A stretch of 64,000 bases of DNA from Mesorhizobium sp. dw_380 (GTDB taxonomy: Bacteria > Pseudomonadota > Alphaproteobacteria > Rhizobiales > Rhizobiaceae). Where the stretch lies: assembly GCF_018588885.1 (NCBI RefSeq), contig NZ_JAFFIW010000002.1:248001-312000 (forward strand), in the 5' to 3' direction. The position numbers and the translations under genes were made by a program. Under the pieces are notes generated by a model. That model saw only the letters and a list, made by a program, of their open reading frames with translations, searched no databases and was not told the origin of the DNA. This document shows, one piece after another, positions 31,876 through 41,170 of this stretch (position 1 is its first letter; every line of letters begins with the position of its first letter).

Positions 31876-32154
31876 GTGCGCCTCCTTGCGCAGGACCAAA
31901 ATGCGCCGAGTTAGTATTTGCCTCACTTGTCTCATAGTTAGGAATAGCTTCATACCACGTCAAGTGCCGCCAATGAGCGGAGGCCGTGAATGCTGCACCT
32001 CTCGCATGATGATGATCAGACACAGATCGAGCGTTTGCGTAACTATGCTAACTATATGATTTACATATATATTTTCAAGATTTGACTTGCCACGAACCAG
32101 CATTCGGCGCATGCTGCGGTCTTAACGGAAACCAGATCCCTTTGGGAGGTTTCG

Positions 32155-32460
32155 ATGCGATACGATTATTCCACACGGTTGCGCGATGACGTCAGTTCGA
32201 CGGTCTGCACCGCATTCAAAACGGCAGGCATCGTCAACGTCACGGTGGTGGCGGAAAGGATCAGGGTCAGGAACCTGGCCGAGAATGTCGCCCTCGAGGA
32301 CGTTGAACATCTGGTCCTGCAGGCAGCCCAACTGATTGGCGCGGCGATCGAATTCGATGCATTGAGCAACGGCCTGGCTTTGTCTGGAAACGACGCCGTT
32401 GATGGTGACGAGCCTGCGATCGACACGCCCGCATTTTCGCAGCCGGCCCCGATCCAATAA
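32155..32460 (+). CDS. Hypothetical protein
   Basis: A 101-residue protein beginning MRYDYSTRLRDDVSSTVCTA, with a mixed alpha/beta N-terminal half (NVTVVAERIRVRNLAENVAL, EDVEHLVLQAAQLIGAAIEF) and a disordered acidic C-terminus. GGGAGG lies 7 bp before the ATG. No family recognised. It stands alone after an AT-rich promoter region (32035-32100). Confidence 0.65.
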   Translation: MRYDYSTRLRDDVSSTVCTAFKTAGIVNVTVVAERIRVRNLAENVALEDVEHLVLQAAQLIGAAIEFDALSNGLALSGNDAVDGDEPAIDTPAFSQPAPIQ

Positions 32461-32514
32461 CGGCGACCTGATGCAAGCGCCGCTTGATGGCGGCAGCATC
32501 AGGCGCCGGTTCAA

Positions 32515-32745
32515 CTCATCAGCCAGCCCCCTGCCCGGTCGAGGAACGTATCGCGCTGCTCGACCGCCGCCGGCGCGCCCAGCCCGAACGCCGCCGTCAG
32601 CACTCCGATGTTCGAGGAGATGAGATCGGCGAAGCGCCGAAAGGCACGACCACGGCATCAGTCGTCTCGAAGCCGAGCGCTCGCGACAGCGAGAGCGCCT
32701 CGGCCTCGGCGCGCGCGTCATGGATACGGCCCTGATCGGGAACCT
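32515..32745 (-). pseudogene. Decayed reading frame with frameshift
   Basis: The minus strand reads QGRIHDARAEAEALSLSRAL and GFETTDAVVVPF, then after a one-base shift RRFADLISSNIGVLTAAFGL and AVEQRDTFLDRAGGWLMS before a stop. Both parts have protein-like composition, and no intact start is present. The family was not identified. The rest of 32461-32907 shows no gene. Confidence 0.4.
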
Positions 32746-32907
32746 TCAAGATGAGTATGTTATGGACAGAAGACCCTGCCTCCTATAAGGCAAAGCTCAT
32801 AACAAAACACAGCAGTGATCAAGGACAATCTGATCGTTGCACTAATATATCATTGTAACTGAGCCTATGTTCTAATCGAAGCCGTTGCTCGACACCGGGA
32901 GAGAGAC

Positions 32908-33675
32908 ATGGTCACAGAGCAAAAGGACATAATTGCCCGCGAGCGGGAGTTTCACAACGCGCGTTTCGCGCAGGCGGAAGATCCCCGCAAACATCTGGAC
33001 AAGTGGTACTGGGCGATCCGCCATGGCGCGATGCAGCAGGACGCGCTAATCAGGCGTCTGGCCACCGATGCGGACCTGCTGGAATATGGCTGCTCGACCG
33101 GCGGATGGAGCCTCGACGATCTGCATTTGCCCACGGTGTGCCGGTCCCTGGTGGGCATCGACATTTCAGACGTCGCAGTGCGGCGCGCCGAGGAGCGTGC
33201 CAGGGAGCTTGAGGCTTCAAACACCGAATTTCTGGCGATGAACGCGGAGGCAATGACGTTTCCGGACGGCAGCTTCGATCTAGTCTACGGCCGGGGCATC
33301 ATCCATCACCTCGACCTCGTCAAATGCTACACGGAAGTCTCGCGCGTGCTGCGCCCGGGAGGAAAGGCCCTGTTCTACGAGCCGATGGGCCACAATCCGC
33401 TCCTGAACGCCTATCGGTCCAGCACGCCCGGCATTCGCACCGAGGACGAGCACCCGCTGCTCGTGTCGGATTTCGAACTTGCGCGGCACTATTTTGCGCA
33501 AGCGGACGTTCGCTATTTCGGCTTGTTTTCGGTAGCCAGCGCACTTTTGCCGTCGATATTGCGCGAACCGGCCTTCGTGCTCGGTCGGACGGTCGATTCC
33601 GTCGTGCTGAAAATGCCCTATATCGGCCGGTTTTCCTGGCACGCGCTGATCACGCTGACCAAGCGGCTTTCCTGA
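32908..33675 (+). CDS. Class I SAM-dependent methyltransferase
   Basis: A 255-residue methyltransferase. Motif I is LLEYGCSTGGWSLD, the acidic motif II is in VGIDISDVAVRRAEERA, and the later motifs are MTFPDGSFDLVYGRGIIHHL and SRVLRPGGKALFYEPMGHNP. The C-terminal part is hydrophobic and basic, as in enzymes acting on membrane-associated or glycan substrates. The ATG follows GGGAGAGAGAC. It stands alone. Confidence 0.9.
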   Translation: MVTEQKDIIAREREFHNARFAQAEDPRKHLDKWYWAIRHGAMQQDALIRRLATDADLLEYGCSTGGWSLDDLHLPTVCRSLVGIDISDVAVRRAEERARELEASNTEFLAMNAEAMTFPDGSFDLVYGRGIIHHLDLVKCYTEVSRVLRPGGKALFYEPMGHNPLLNAYRSSTPGIRTEDEHPLLVSDFELARHYFAQADVRYFGLFSVASALLPSILREPAFVLGRTVDSVVLKMPYIGRFSWHALITLTKRLS

Positions 33676-33838
33676 CCGGCTCGGTATCGCGAAAGCCAAT
33701 CATGTGTCGGTCGGTTACGTGTGGTTTGAGGTGCAGACGCCGGACCAACACTTGGCCGGACCAACACTTGGATTGAGCGATTTGCTCCCGAGCGGGATCA
33801 CCGGAAGCGCGTCCCAACAGAGACGGACTTCCCGGGGA

Positions 33839-34912
33839 TCACCGCGCGCCATGCCGCGCCAGCGCGTGCTCGATCAGCACGTCGATGACCTTGATGTAGT
33901 CGATGCCGATCGCCGCCAGCGCCTTGGCGTACATTGAGATGTCGGTGAAGCCGGGCAGCGTGTTGACCTCGTTGACCAGCAGCGAACCGTCGGCGCGCAG
34001 GAAGAAATCGACGCGCGCCATGGCCTCGCAGCCAAGCGCCTGGAAAGCTTGGCGCGCCATCTCCTTTGCCTTGTCGGCAACCGCCGCCGGGACATCGGCG
34101 GGCACTTTGACCACCGCGCCGTCGGCGTCGAGATATTTGGCCTCATGGGTGTAGAAGCCATGCTTGCCGGCCGGGATGATCTCGCCGGGCAGCGACACCG
34201 TGAGTGAGCCGTCGGCCCGCTGCAACACCGAGCATTCGATCTCGCGGCCTTCGACGAACTCCTCGATCAGCGCCTTGCCGTCGTAGCGGAAAGCCGTTTC
34301 GACGGCCTGCTCGAAGCCATCCCTGTCATTCACCTTGCTCACCCCGAAGGACGAGCCCTGGCGCGCCGGCTTGGCGAAGAAAGGCAGCCCGAGCGCCCCG
34401 GCGATCTCCTGGAACGAACCGACATCGTTGCGATGCACGGTGACCGAGCGGGCGACGGCAAGTCCCGCCTCGCGCAGCAGCCGCTTGGCGACATCCTTGT
34501 CCATGGCGGCGGCCGAGGCGAGGATGCCGCAGCCCACATAAGCGACATCGGCGACCTCGGCATAGCCCTGCACCGAACCGTCCTCGCCGAACGGACCGTG
34601 CAGGACGGGAAAGACCACATCGATAGGGTCGGGCTGCGCGCCACCATTGGTGACGGCCACCAGCCGGCCCTTGCCGCCGGGCAGCAGGGCGACCTCGATA
34701 CCGTCCTCCGATACGGGCGCCCCTGCCCCGTCGCCGCCAGCCTCGGACGACGGTTGCAGCAGCCATCTGCCGTCCCTGGAGATGGCGATCGGGACCACCT
34801 CGTAGCGCGTCCGGTCGATCGCCTTCAGCACATTGGCGGCCGACAGCCGCGACACATCATGTTCGGCCGAGCGCCCGCCATAGAGGATGGCAACCCTGGT
34901 TTTGTCCTTCAT
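33839..34912 (-). CDS. ddl: D-alanine--D-alanine ligase
   Basis: A 357-residue ATP-grasp ligase that makes D-alanyl-D-alanine for peptidoglycan. Visible motifs are YGGRSAEHDVSRLSAANVL at the N-terminus, FPVLHGPFGEDGSVQGYAEV, FAKPARQGSSFGVSKV, the ATP-grasp segment VEGREIECSVL and the metal site VDFFLRADGSLLVNEVNTLP. Length is typical of the DdlA type. It is not in a mur gene cluster but follows a C39-like peptidase, so it may be a second copy. Its start codon is the third of three tandem copies of a ribosome-binding site plus ATG. Confidence 0.95.
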   Translation of the reverse strand: MKDKTRVAILYGGRSAEHDVSRLSAANVLKAIDRTRYEVVPIAISRDGRWLLQPSSEAGGDGAGAPVSEDGIEVALLPGGKGRLVAVTNGGAQPDPIDVVFPVLHGPFGEDGSVQGYAEVADVAYVGCGILASAAAMDKDVAKRLLREAGLAVARSVTVHRNDVGSFQEIAGALGLPFFAKPARQGSSFGVSKVNDRDGFEQAVETAFRYDGKALIEEFVEGREIECSVLQRADGSLTVSLPGEIIPAGKHGFYTHEAKYLDADGAVVKVPADVPAAVADKAKEMARQAFQALGCEAMARVDFFLRADGSLLVNEVNTLPGFTDISMYAKALAAIGIDYIKVIDVLIEHALARHGAR

Positions 34913-34967
34913 TGAAAAGCCCTGTCTTTCATTGAAATGCCCTGTCCTTCATCGAAATCCCTGGAAA
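34905..34967 (-). promoter_or_regulatory. Triplicated ribosome-binding site and start codon before ddl
   Basis: On the minus strand a 20-bp unit with core AGGG-x-x-TTTC-x-ATGAARGAC occurs three times, with ATG at 34952, 34932 and 34912. Because 20 is not a multiple of three, the first two starts give a seven-residue peptide MKDRAFQ that ends at a TGA overlapping the next ATG (ATGA). Only the third enters the ddl frame. The layout suggests coupled re-initiation and repeat-length variation controlling ddl translation. Confidence 0.75.
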
Positions 34968-35585
34968 TCAAATGGCTACGGCAATGCCGCGATTGGCGAA
35001 GAAGCAGTCGAAATCGGCTGGCGCCAACACTGCGTTTGCCTGTGTGGCGCTGTTGTGGCCGGACGGGTTGTGAAAGCGAAAACCCTCGTCCGACGCCGCC
35101 GTCACCAGCACCAGGTGGCCGCCCTTCGACGGCGGCTCGCGCTCGGGCCAGCGGATCAAGCTGCTGACCGACGCGATGAAGAACCGCGACCGGGCCAGGA
35201 TCGCCGGAATGTCCGCCGCCCCGACATTGGTCATCACCTCGGCCCGCAGGCCGAATTCCGCCTGCACGAAGGCAACGAAGGGCGCATAGATCAGCCCCTT
35301 GATCGAGCCCTCATTGACGACATAGCCGCCATATCCAGTGCACCGTCTTGCCAGTTCGATCGTCGGCACGATCTCGCCGCGCGCCGCCAGGATCATCTTC
35401 AGACACGCCATGCCGCAGATGTTGGCGGCCCAGACCGCGTATTCGTCCAGGCTCGCCGCGCCTGAGCCCTGCCACAGCGGATCGCGCCTGAGCGCGGCCT
35501 CAGCACCTTCGGCGAGCACCGCCAGCGTCATATCAGGCATCGCCCACTGGCTGAAAAACGGCACGAGTTCAGGCAATGGATTCAT
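34968..35585 (-). CDS. C39-like peptidase family protein
   Basis: A 205-residue protein of the papain-like C39 group. The predicted nucleophile is the cysteine in WAANICGMACLKMILAA (either of two Cys), and the catalytic His-Asn pair is in KGGHLVLVTAASDEG and FRFHNPSGHNS. There is no signal peptide, so it acts in the cytoplasm. It lies 55 bp upstream of ddl in the same direction. It may trim a peptide linked to cell-wall metabolism, but the substrate is unknown. Confidence 0.82.
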   Translation of the reverse strand: MNPLPELVPFFSQWAMPDMTLAVLAEGAEAALRRDPLWQGSGAASLDEYAVWAANICGMACLKMILAARGEIVPTIELARRCTGYGGYVVNEGSIKGLIYAPFVAFVQAEFGLRAEVMTNVGAADIPAILARSRFFIASVSSLIRWPEREPPSKGGHLVLVTAASDEGFRFHNPSGHNSATQANAVLAPADFDCFFANRGIAVAI

Positions 35586-35657
35586 GTAGACTCCTCATGC
35601 GGGTGGATTCATCTCGTATACGAGGATACGAGATGAATGAAAAGCGGCTTAAACCGT

Positions 35658-35842
35658 GTCGTCATCCACGGGCGGAGCAAGGAGCGAAGCGACGCGGCGC
35701 AGACCCGAGGATCCATGCCGCGACTCCCGAGCGCCACTGCGGTGCAGAATTCTGCTCCGCTGCACTCCTCTGCTAGGTCGCGGAATGGATCTCCGGGTCT
35801 CCGCGACGGAGCTTTGCTCCTGCTTCGCCCTGGGATGACGAC
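35658..35842. repeat. 185-bp imperfect palindromic intergenic repeat
   Basis: The first and last 67 bases are about 75% complementary (starts GTCGTCATCC, ends GGATGACGAC), with a further inner dyad around TGCAGAATTCTGC. The element can fold into one long hairpin. It fills most of the 422-bp gene-free stretch 35586-36007. It looks like a dispersed rhizobial MITE-like repeat; other copies are not in this window. Confidence 0.75.
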
Positions 35843-36007
35843 CTTGGGAGGCTTCGGCCAACCCCGAACGATGTTCCACCGGGGGAACGACGAAATCCCC
35901 TGACAGGCCACCAAGGCCGCCGATCTGGCAACGCCGGGTTGGCTGTCCCGGCGTCGGAAAGGCCGCGCCGAAAACGCCGCCTCGCCGGAGCAGAATTCCC
36001 AAACTCC

Positions 36008-36427
36008 CTAGAAGGTGATCTTCACCGAAGCGACACTGCGCGTGTGTGGACCGTGATGGACGGCCTCGATGTTGTTGCCGTCCGGATCGAGCAGGAAGGC
36101 GGCGTAATAGCCGGGATGATAGGTCCGCTCGCCCGGCGCGCCATTGTCCTTGCCGCCGGCGGCAAGCCCGGCCTTGTGGAACGCATCGACCGTCGCGTGG
36201 TCCTTGGCCTGGAAGGCCAGATGGTGGCGGCCGGTGAGCTTTCCCTGCGCGGCCCGGCTGTCGGCGCTGGAGATGAACAGTTCGTCGGCCCAGAAATAAT
36301 CCTCGCCGGTGCCGCCGATCGGAACGCCGATCACGCCCAGCACTGCCTCGTAGAAACGACGGCTGGCGGCGAGATCCCTCACCACCAGCTGGATGTGGTC
36401 GATGAGCCGGCCGCGATGCAGTTCCAT
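36008..36427 (-). CDS. VOC family protein (glyoxalase/dioxygenase fold)
   Basis: A 139-residue protein of the vicinal-oxygen-chelate fold: DHIQLVVRDLAASRRFYEAV at the start, HHLAFQAKDHATVDAFH in the middle and AAFLLDPDGNNIEAVHHG at the end, which supply the metal ligands His and Glu. The start follows GGAGGAAGTTGG. The substrate is unknown; members include glyoxalases and antibiotic-resistance proteins. Confidence 0.9.
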   Translation of the reverse strand: MELHRGRLIDHIQLVVRDLAASRRFYEAVLGVIGVPIGGTGEDYFWADELFISSADSRAAQGKLTGRHHLAFQAKDHATVDAFHKAGLAAGGKDNGAPGERTYHPGYYAAFLLDPDGNNIEAVHHGPHTRSVASVKITF

Positions 36428-36554
36428 CCAACTTCCTCCTCGCAAAGACCCTCGAATTTAGGTTTGCGGCCGGCGCCGTCAATGCGCGGGTGGATCAGAA
36501 CGATTGGCTGAATTCGGCCTTGGGGGCGTGGACCGGACGTTGCCGGCGACTTGC

Positions 36555-37103
36555 CTATCTCCCGTAGGTGTACGTCACGCTGGTCTCGCCGAGCGCCTGG
36601 CTCTTCGCGGCGACCGCGACCATTTCCGGAGAAGGATTTTCCGGCGCGCGCAGCTTCGCCTCGCCGAGCGCATAGAGCGTGAAGACGTAGTGATGCGTGC
36701 CGCTGCCGGGCGGCGGACATGGCCCGAAATAGCCGGCGCGGCCGATGCCGCCCTTGCCGAGCACCGTGCCCTTGGGCAGGCTTTTGCCGCCCTTCGAGCC
36801 GGCACCCTCGGCCAAGCCCTTGGCGCTTGCCGGGATGTTCCAGGCCAGCCAGTGCCAGAAACCCTTGCCGCCGCCGGCGTCGGGGTCGAACATGGTGAGC
36901 GTGTAGCTCTTGGTGCCAGCCGGAGGGTTCTTCCAGTTCAAGGCGATCGATACGCTTTGGCCGCTGCAGCCGCCGGCCTTGTCGCCGAGATATTTTTCGG
37001 CCCATTTGCCGTCGGAGACCGACGGGCTGGAAATCTCGAAGGCCGCCGCCTCGTTGGCGAGACCGAACAGCACGAGCACGGCAAAGGCGAGGCGCAAGGT
37101 CAT
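36555..37103 (-). CDS. YbhB/YbcL family Raf kinase inhibitor-like protein (PEBP)
   Basis: A 182-residue periplasmic protein. A signal peptide (LRLAFAVLVLFGLANEAAA) is followed by a PEBP fold: LNWKNPPAGTKSYTLTMFDP with the ligand-site DPDA, FWHWLAWNIPASAKGL and HHYVFTLYALGEAKL. Bacterial members bind small anions or phospholipids; their function is unclear. It stands alone. Confidence 0.92.
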   Translation of the reverse strand: MTLRLAFAVLVLFGLANEAAAFEISSPSVSDGKWAEKYLGDKAGGCSGQSVSIALNWKNPPAGTKSYTLTMFDPDAGGGKGFWHWLAWNIPASAKGLAEGAGSKGGKSLPKGTVLGKGGIGRAGYFGPCPPPGSGTHHYVFTLYALGEAKLRAPENPSPEMVAVAAKSQALGETSVTYTYGR

Positions 37104-37236
37104 GGCTTCCTCCACTTTCCAGCCAAGATGCCAATGAGTTTAGCCCAAAAGCGGCCCGAAATTAGGCAAGTTGGCGCGAACCGCCGGTGGCAGCCGACGG
37201 AACTGTTGATCCCTCCAACAAGTGCGCCGGGCGATG

Positions 37237-38463
37237 CTATTCCCTCAGCAGGGCCGCCAGTCTTGGAATGCCCTCGGTCACCGCGCGACGGTCGGCCAGC
37301 GTGAAGGACAGCCGCAGCGTGTTGCGCCCGGTGCCGTCGGCATGAAAGGCATTGCCGGGCACGAAGGCGACGCGCGCCTCCTTCACCGATCGCGTCAGCA
37401 ATTCGGTCGCATCCGACGCCTCCGGCAGCGTCATCCAGACGAACATGCCGCCTTCCGGGCGGCTCCAGGTCACGCCTTGCGGCATGTTGGCCTCGAGCGC
37501 TGCGAGCAGGCCGTCGCGACGCTCGCGATAGGCGCCGATGAGTTTCTCGACCTGGCCGTCGAAGACGGCTTCGGCGACACGGTGCATGACCAGTTGGTTG
37601 ATGGACGGGCTGTGCAGGTCCGACGCCTGCTTCATCAGCACCAGTTTTTCGACCACATGGCGCGGCGCGCACACCCAGCCGACGCGCATGCCCGGTGACA
37701 GGATTTTCGAGAACGAGCCGCAATAGAGCGTGCGTGCCTTGTCGATGCCGCCCGACCTGATGCAGTCGAGCGCCAGGATCGGCGGCACGCCTTCGCCGTC
37801 ATAGCGCAGCGCGCGATAGGCGGCGTCCTCGATGACGGCGATGTCGAGTTCTTGGGCAAGGTCGAGCACCGCTTCGCGCTGCTGGCGGGTGAGCGTCTCG
37901 CCGGTCGGGTTGGCGAAGTCAGGCACCAGATAGGCAAACTTGACCTTGCCGCCCCCTCTTGAAAAAGCTGTGGGGGCGGCAGCCGCCGCGCGATAGGCAT
38001 CCGGCGTCATGTTGCCGCCATCGGTCCGCAGCCGGTCATAGCGCGGCTCGTAGGCGTTGAAGGCCTGCAGCGCTCCGAGATAGGTCGGCCACGTCACCAG
38101 CGCGGTGTCATCAGGCGACAGGAACAGTTTGCCGAGGTAGTCCAGCGCCTGCTGCGAGCCGGAGGTGATGAAGATGTTGGCCTCGTCGCAGGCAACGCCG
38201 AGCTTGCCCATCTGCCCGGCAATCCACCGCCGCAGCGGCAGATAACCTTCCGAGACCTGATACTGAAGGGCAGCGCCTGCCTCCGCGCCGCCGAGCACAT
38301 CGGCATAGGCGTCGCGGATGGCGTCGGCCGGAAACAGCGACGGATCGGGAATGCCGCCGGCGAACGAGATGATGTCGGGCTGGTCGAGCAGCTTCAGGAG
38401 TTCGCGGATTTCGGAGGCTTTCATACGCGAGGAGCGCGAAGCCAGGAGGTTCATAAGGGTCAA
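37237..38463 (-). CDS. PLP-dependent aminotransferase, 2-aminoadipate type
   Basis: A 408-residue class I fold aminotransferase. The PLP lysine is in YCGSFSKILSPGMRVGWV; other hallmarks are ISFAGGIPDPSLFP, ITSGSQQALDYLGKLF, VPDFANPTGETLTRQQRE and the C-terminal RLSFTLADRRAVTEGI. It is most like 2-aminoadipate/aromatic aminotransferases (LysN, Aro8-like) that lack a GntR domain. MTL at 38463 is used as start; MNL at 38454 is possible. Substrate unproven. Its promoter lies beside a composite palindromic repeat. Confidence 0.92.
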   Translation of the reverse strand: MTLMNLLASRSSRMKASEIRELLKLLDQPDIISFAGGIPDPSLFPADAIRDAYADVLGGAEAGAALQYQVSEGYLPLRRWIAGQMGKLGVACDEANIFITSGSQQALDYLGKLFLSPDDTALVTWPTYLGALQAFNAYEPRYDRLRTDGGNMTPDAYRAAAAAPTAFSRGGGKVKFAYLVPDFANPTGETLTRQQREAVLDLAQELDIAVIEDAAYRALRYDGEGVPPILALDCIRSGGIDKARTLYCGSFSKILSPGMRVGWVCAPRHVVEKLVLMKQASDLHSPSINQLVMHRVAEAVFDGQVEKLIGAYRERRDGLLAALEANMPQGVTWSRPEGGMFVWMTLPEASDATELLTRSVKEARVAFVPGNAFHADGTGRNTLRLSFTLADRRAVTEGIPRLAALLRE

Positions 38464-38597
38464 GTCACGCCTCCCCAGACGTTTCCAATATAGGTCAACT
38501 TAGCTGACCTATATCCGCTCTTGCCGGCAATTTGAATAGAGCCTGAAAGAATTCCCGCATGCGCCAGTCGGCGCCGGCCCGAACTGGCCCAGGCAGG

Positions 38598-38792
38598 CGC
38601 CGCCCCTCATTGTCCTGCCGGACATTTCTCCCCGTATAGTGACGGGGAGAAAGGGGCAGCCGCGACGCCGGCGCGCTTTCTGCAATGGTGGCGATTGGCG
38701 AAATCATTGATGCCAGCGTCCTTCTCCCCGTCACTATACTGTCACTATACGGGGAGAAGATGCCGGCAGGCAGATGAGGGGCAGCGCCGGCA
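38598..38792. repeat. Composite inverted repeat in intergenic region
   Basis: Two copies of the same unit lie in opposite orientation (38598-38651 and 38722-38792). Each has a TTCTCCCCGT/ACGGGGAGAA hairpin joined to a CGCCGCCCCTCAT block with CCTGCCGG. In the right copy an 11-bp GTCACTATACT stretch is duplicated within the hairpin. The repeats fill the centre of the gene-free stretch 38464-38993; no gene is seen there. Confidence 0.75.
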
Positions 38793-38993
38793 TTCGAGGC
38801 CAGGCTCCGGGAACCGCCTCTCAATCCGCATCAGTTGCTGGCTTGGCCTTGCCACACCGCGCCAGCACCCTGCCGATTGTTGCTGGCCACCAGCACCCGA
38901 CAATTGCGGTACACGCCGCCAGCCTATAGGAAAAGCGATCCCGTCGCATTGCCGTCGCGGCGAGATGGGCCAGCCCTGGTTTTGCGGAGAGCG

Positions 38994-39593
38994 GTGTTGC
39001 GAGCCTGCATTCGTCTGTGTCTTTCGGTGTCCGCCCTGGTCGCCTGGCCGCTCACCGCCCATGCCCAATGGAAGCCGGTCGAGAAGGTCGAGACCTACGC
39101 CATTTCAGGCCAGTCTGGACCGGAGCTCTACCGGTCTATCGGCGAGAACGGACCGAATGTCGGCATTGCTCGTGCCATCGCCCACACCAATTTCAAGTTG
39201 ACCTGGACCAGGGACTACCAGGCGCGTGCCGGAGCCTGCGTGCTGGTTTCGGCGAAGCCGAAGCTGATCATCACCTATACTTTGCCCAGCCCCTCCTCGC
39301 CGCTGCCATCAGCTATCCAGAAGAACTGGGAGGTTTTCCTTGCCGGCGTCAGCGCCCACGAAAAGGTGCATGGCGCCGATATCGTCGACATGGTGCGCAA
39401 GATCGAGGCGGCGACCGTTGGGCTGACGGTTGCCGATGACCCCAAATGCAGCAAGATCCGGGTCGAGATGACCAAACGCCTGTCCGCGCTCTCGCTGGCG
39501 CAGCGCCAGGCAAGCCGCGATTTCGACCGCGTCGAGTTCGGCCAGGGCGGCAATCTGCAGAAACTCGTCCTTGCCTTGGTGAATGGCGGCTGA
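38994..39593 (+). CDS. DUF922 secreted putative zinc protease
   Basis: A 199-residue periplasmic protein. GTG at 38994 is chosen because it opens a signal peptide (ACIRLCLSVSALVAWPLTA, cleavage at AHA) after GCGGAGAG. The DUF922 domain carries HEKVH at residues 122-126, an HExxH zinc motif, within SAHEKVHGADIVDMVRKIEA. Two cysteines (AGACVLVSAK and DPKCSKIRV) likely pair. Proteolysis is predicted for the family but unproven. A strong terminator follows. Confidence 0.85.
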   Translation: MLRACIRLCLSVSALVAWPLTAHAQWKPVEKVETYAISGQSGPELYRSIGENGPNVGIARAIAHTNFKLTWTRDYQARAGACVLVSAKPKLIITYTLPSPSSPLPSAIQKNWEVFLAGVSAHEKVHGADIVDMVRKIEAATVGLTVADDPKCSKIRVEMTKRLSALSLAQRQASRDFDRVEFGQGGNLQKLVLALVNGG

Positions 39594-39594
39594 G

Positions 39595-39623
39595 AAGGGC
39601 CTGCGCGACGCGTGGCCCTTTTT
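39595..39623 (+). terminator. Rho-independent terminator
   Basis: AAGGGCC/GGCCCTT stem followed by TTTC, two bases after the DUF922 stop codon. Confidence 0.8.
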
Positions 39624-39637
39624 CGCCGGCCCTGCCC

Positions 39638-41170
39638 TTATCGGCTCAGGTCCAGCGCCGCGCTCAGGTCGCCCATCGGCGGCTGGTCGTTGTTGCGCAG
39701 CGCCTTGTCGCGGGCGACGATGCCGGTCAGCACCGGCAGGTCGTAGCGCGCGGTGATGAAGCGCAGGATCGAGGTCGTGTCGTATTGCGTGTGGTCGACG
39801 GTACCCATCCTGGCATAGGGCGAGATGATGATGGCCGGGACGCGGTTGCCCGGGCCCCAGCGGTCGGCCTTGGGCGGCGCGACATGGTCCCAGAAGCCGC
39901 CATTCTCGTCATAGGTGACGACCACCAGCATGTGGCTCCATTGCGGGCTCTTCTCCAGATGCGCAACGATTTCGGCCAGGTGCTGGTCGCCCGATGTCAC
40001 ATCGGCATAGCCGCTGTGCTCGTTGAGGTTGCCCTGCGGCTTGTAGAAGCTCACCGAAGGCAGCTTGCCGTCGTCGATCGCCTTGATGAATTCAGCCCCA
40101 TCCAGGCCGCCGTCCCTGAGATGCTCGGCCCGCGCGGCCGTGCCCGGCGCGTAAGCCGCGAAATAGTTGAACGGCTGGTGGTGGAATTGGAAGTTCGGCA
40201 CCGGCGTCGCGTTCTTGCCGTCGAGCGTTGCCTGCCAGGCGCCGGCATACCAGGCCCAGTCGATGCCTTTCAGCGACAGCAGGTCGCCGATGGTGATGTC
40301 GTGCTGCGGCGGCAGCGTCGTCGGCGCCGCCGGGTCGGCCAGTGCCTTGTCGCCGCCCTCGGCCGGCTTGTTGGCGCTCGGCTGATAGGGCGGCTGCATG
40401 GTGTTGACGACATGGAAGTCGGGCGTGATGGCGCCGTCATTGACGAATTTCGGCGCGCCGCCAAGCGCCGATTGCGGCGAGTTGTCGGCCACCTTGAGCG
40501 TCACGCCGTCCGGTTCTACGACGGCGATCTGCCCCTTCACAGGGCTGGTGTCGGCATTGGGATAGACCGGCACGCAGGCGCAGGCGAGCATGATGTGGTT
40601 GAGGAAGGAGCCGCCGAAGGCGCCCTGGAAGAAATTGTCGGCGAGCACATATTTCTTCGCCACCGCCCACATCGGCAGGCCGGAGCCGTCATAATGGCCC
40701 ATCACCAGCCCGCCGGAATCGGCCCAGGCGGCGAACTTGTCATTCCGGCCGCCGTCGATCTGCATCTGCTCCTGATAGAAACGATGCCAGAGGTCGCGCG
40801 TGATGACAGACGTTTTCTCGTTGAATCCGCTGGCATCATCGATGGCGAAGCTGGCATTGCCGAGATGCGCCGACTGCGCCTCGGTCACCACAGGCGTCAC
40901 CCCCTTGCCGGTCAGCCCGCCCCAGGCCGGCGGCAGTTCGGTGAGCGGCTTGCCGTCACGGTCGAGCTGGCGCGCCTGGTCGGCCGAGAGATTGGCCAGC
41001 CCATTGGCGCCGGGGAAGCCGCCATAGAGGTTATCGAAGCTGCGATTCTCGGCATAGATGACGACGACGGTGTCGATCTTGTCGTAGCCGGGAGGGGCGG
41101 CGTTGGCCGCAGAGGCGAACGATGCCAGCGCCGTCGAGGCGAGGCAAAGGGAGAGAAACGACCTGGTCAT
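39638..41170 (-). CDS. Acid phosphatase/phospholipase C family phosphoesterase
   Basis: A 510-residue secreted enzyme of the alkaline-phosphatase-like superfamily (phosphoesterase PF04185, AcpA/PlcC type). A signal peptide ([21 protein letters not shown]) precedes the N-terminal metal/nucleophile motif [15 protein letters not shown]. Further motifs are [40 protein letters not shown] and [18 protein letters not shown], with metal ligands Asp, Glu and His. It hydrolyses phosphate esters or phospholipids in the periplasm. Divergent from the cytochrome c peroxidase gene. Confidence 0.9.
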   Translation of the reverse strand: MTRSFLSLCLASTALASFASAANAAPPGYDKIDTVVVIYAENRSFDNLYGGFPGANGLANLSADQARQLDRDGKPLTELPPAWGGLTGKGVTPVVTEAQSAHLGNASFAIDDASGFNEKTSVITRDLWHRFYQEQMQIDGGRNDKFAAWADSGGLVMGHYDGSGLPMWAVAKKYVLADNFFQGAFGGSFLNHIMLACACVPVYPNADTSPVKGQIAVVEPDGVTLKVADNSPQSALGGAPKFVNDGAITPDFHVVNTMQPPYQPSANKPAEGGDKALADPAAPTTLPPQHDITIGDLLSLKGIDWAWYAGAWQATLDGKNATPVPNFQFHHQPFNYFAAYAPGTAARAEHLRDGGLDGAEFIKAIDDGKLPSVSFYKPQGNLNEHSGYADVTSGDQHLAEIVAHLEKSPQWSHMLVVVTYDENGGFWDHVAPPKADRWGPGNRVPAIIISPYARMGTVDHTQYDTTSILRFITARYDLPVLTGIVARDKALRNNDQPPMGDLSAALDLSR

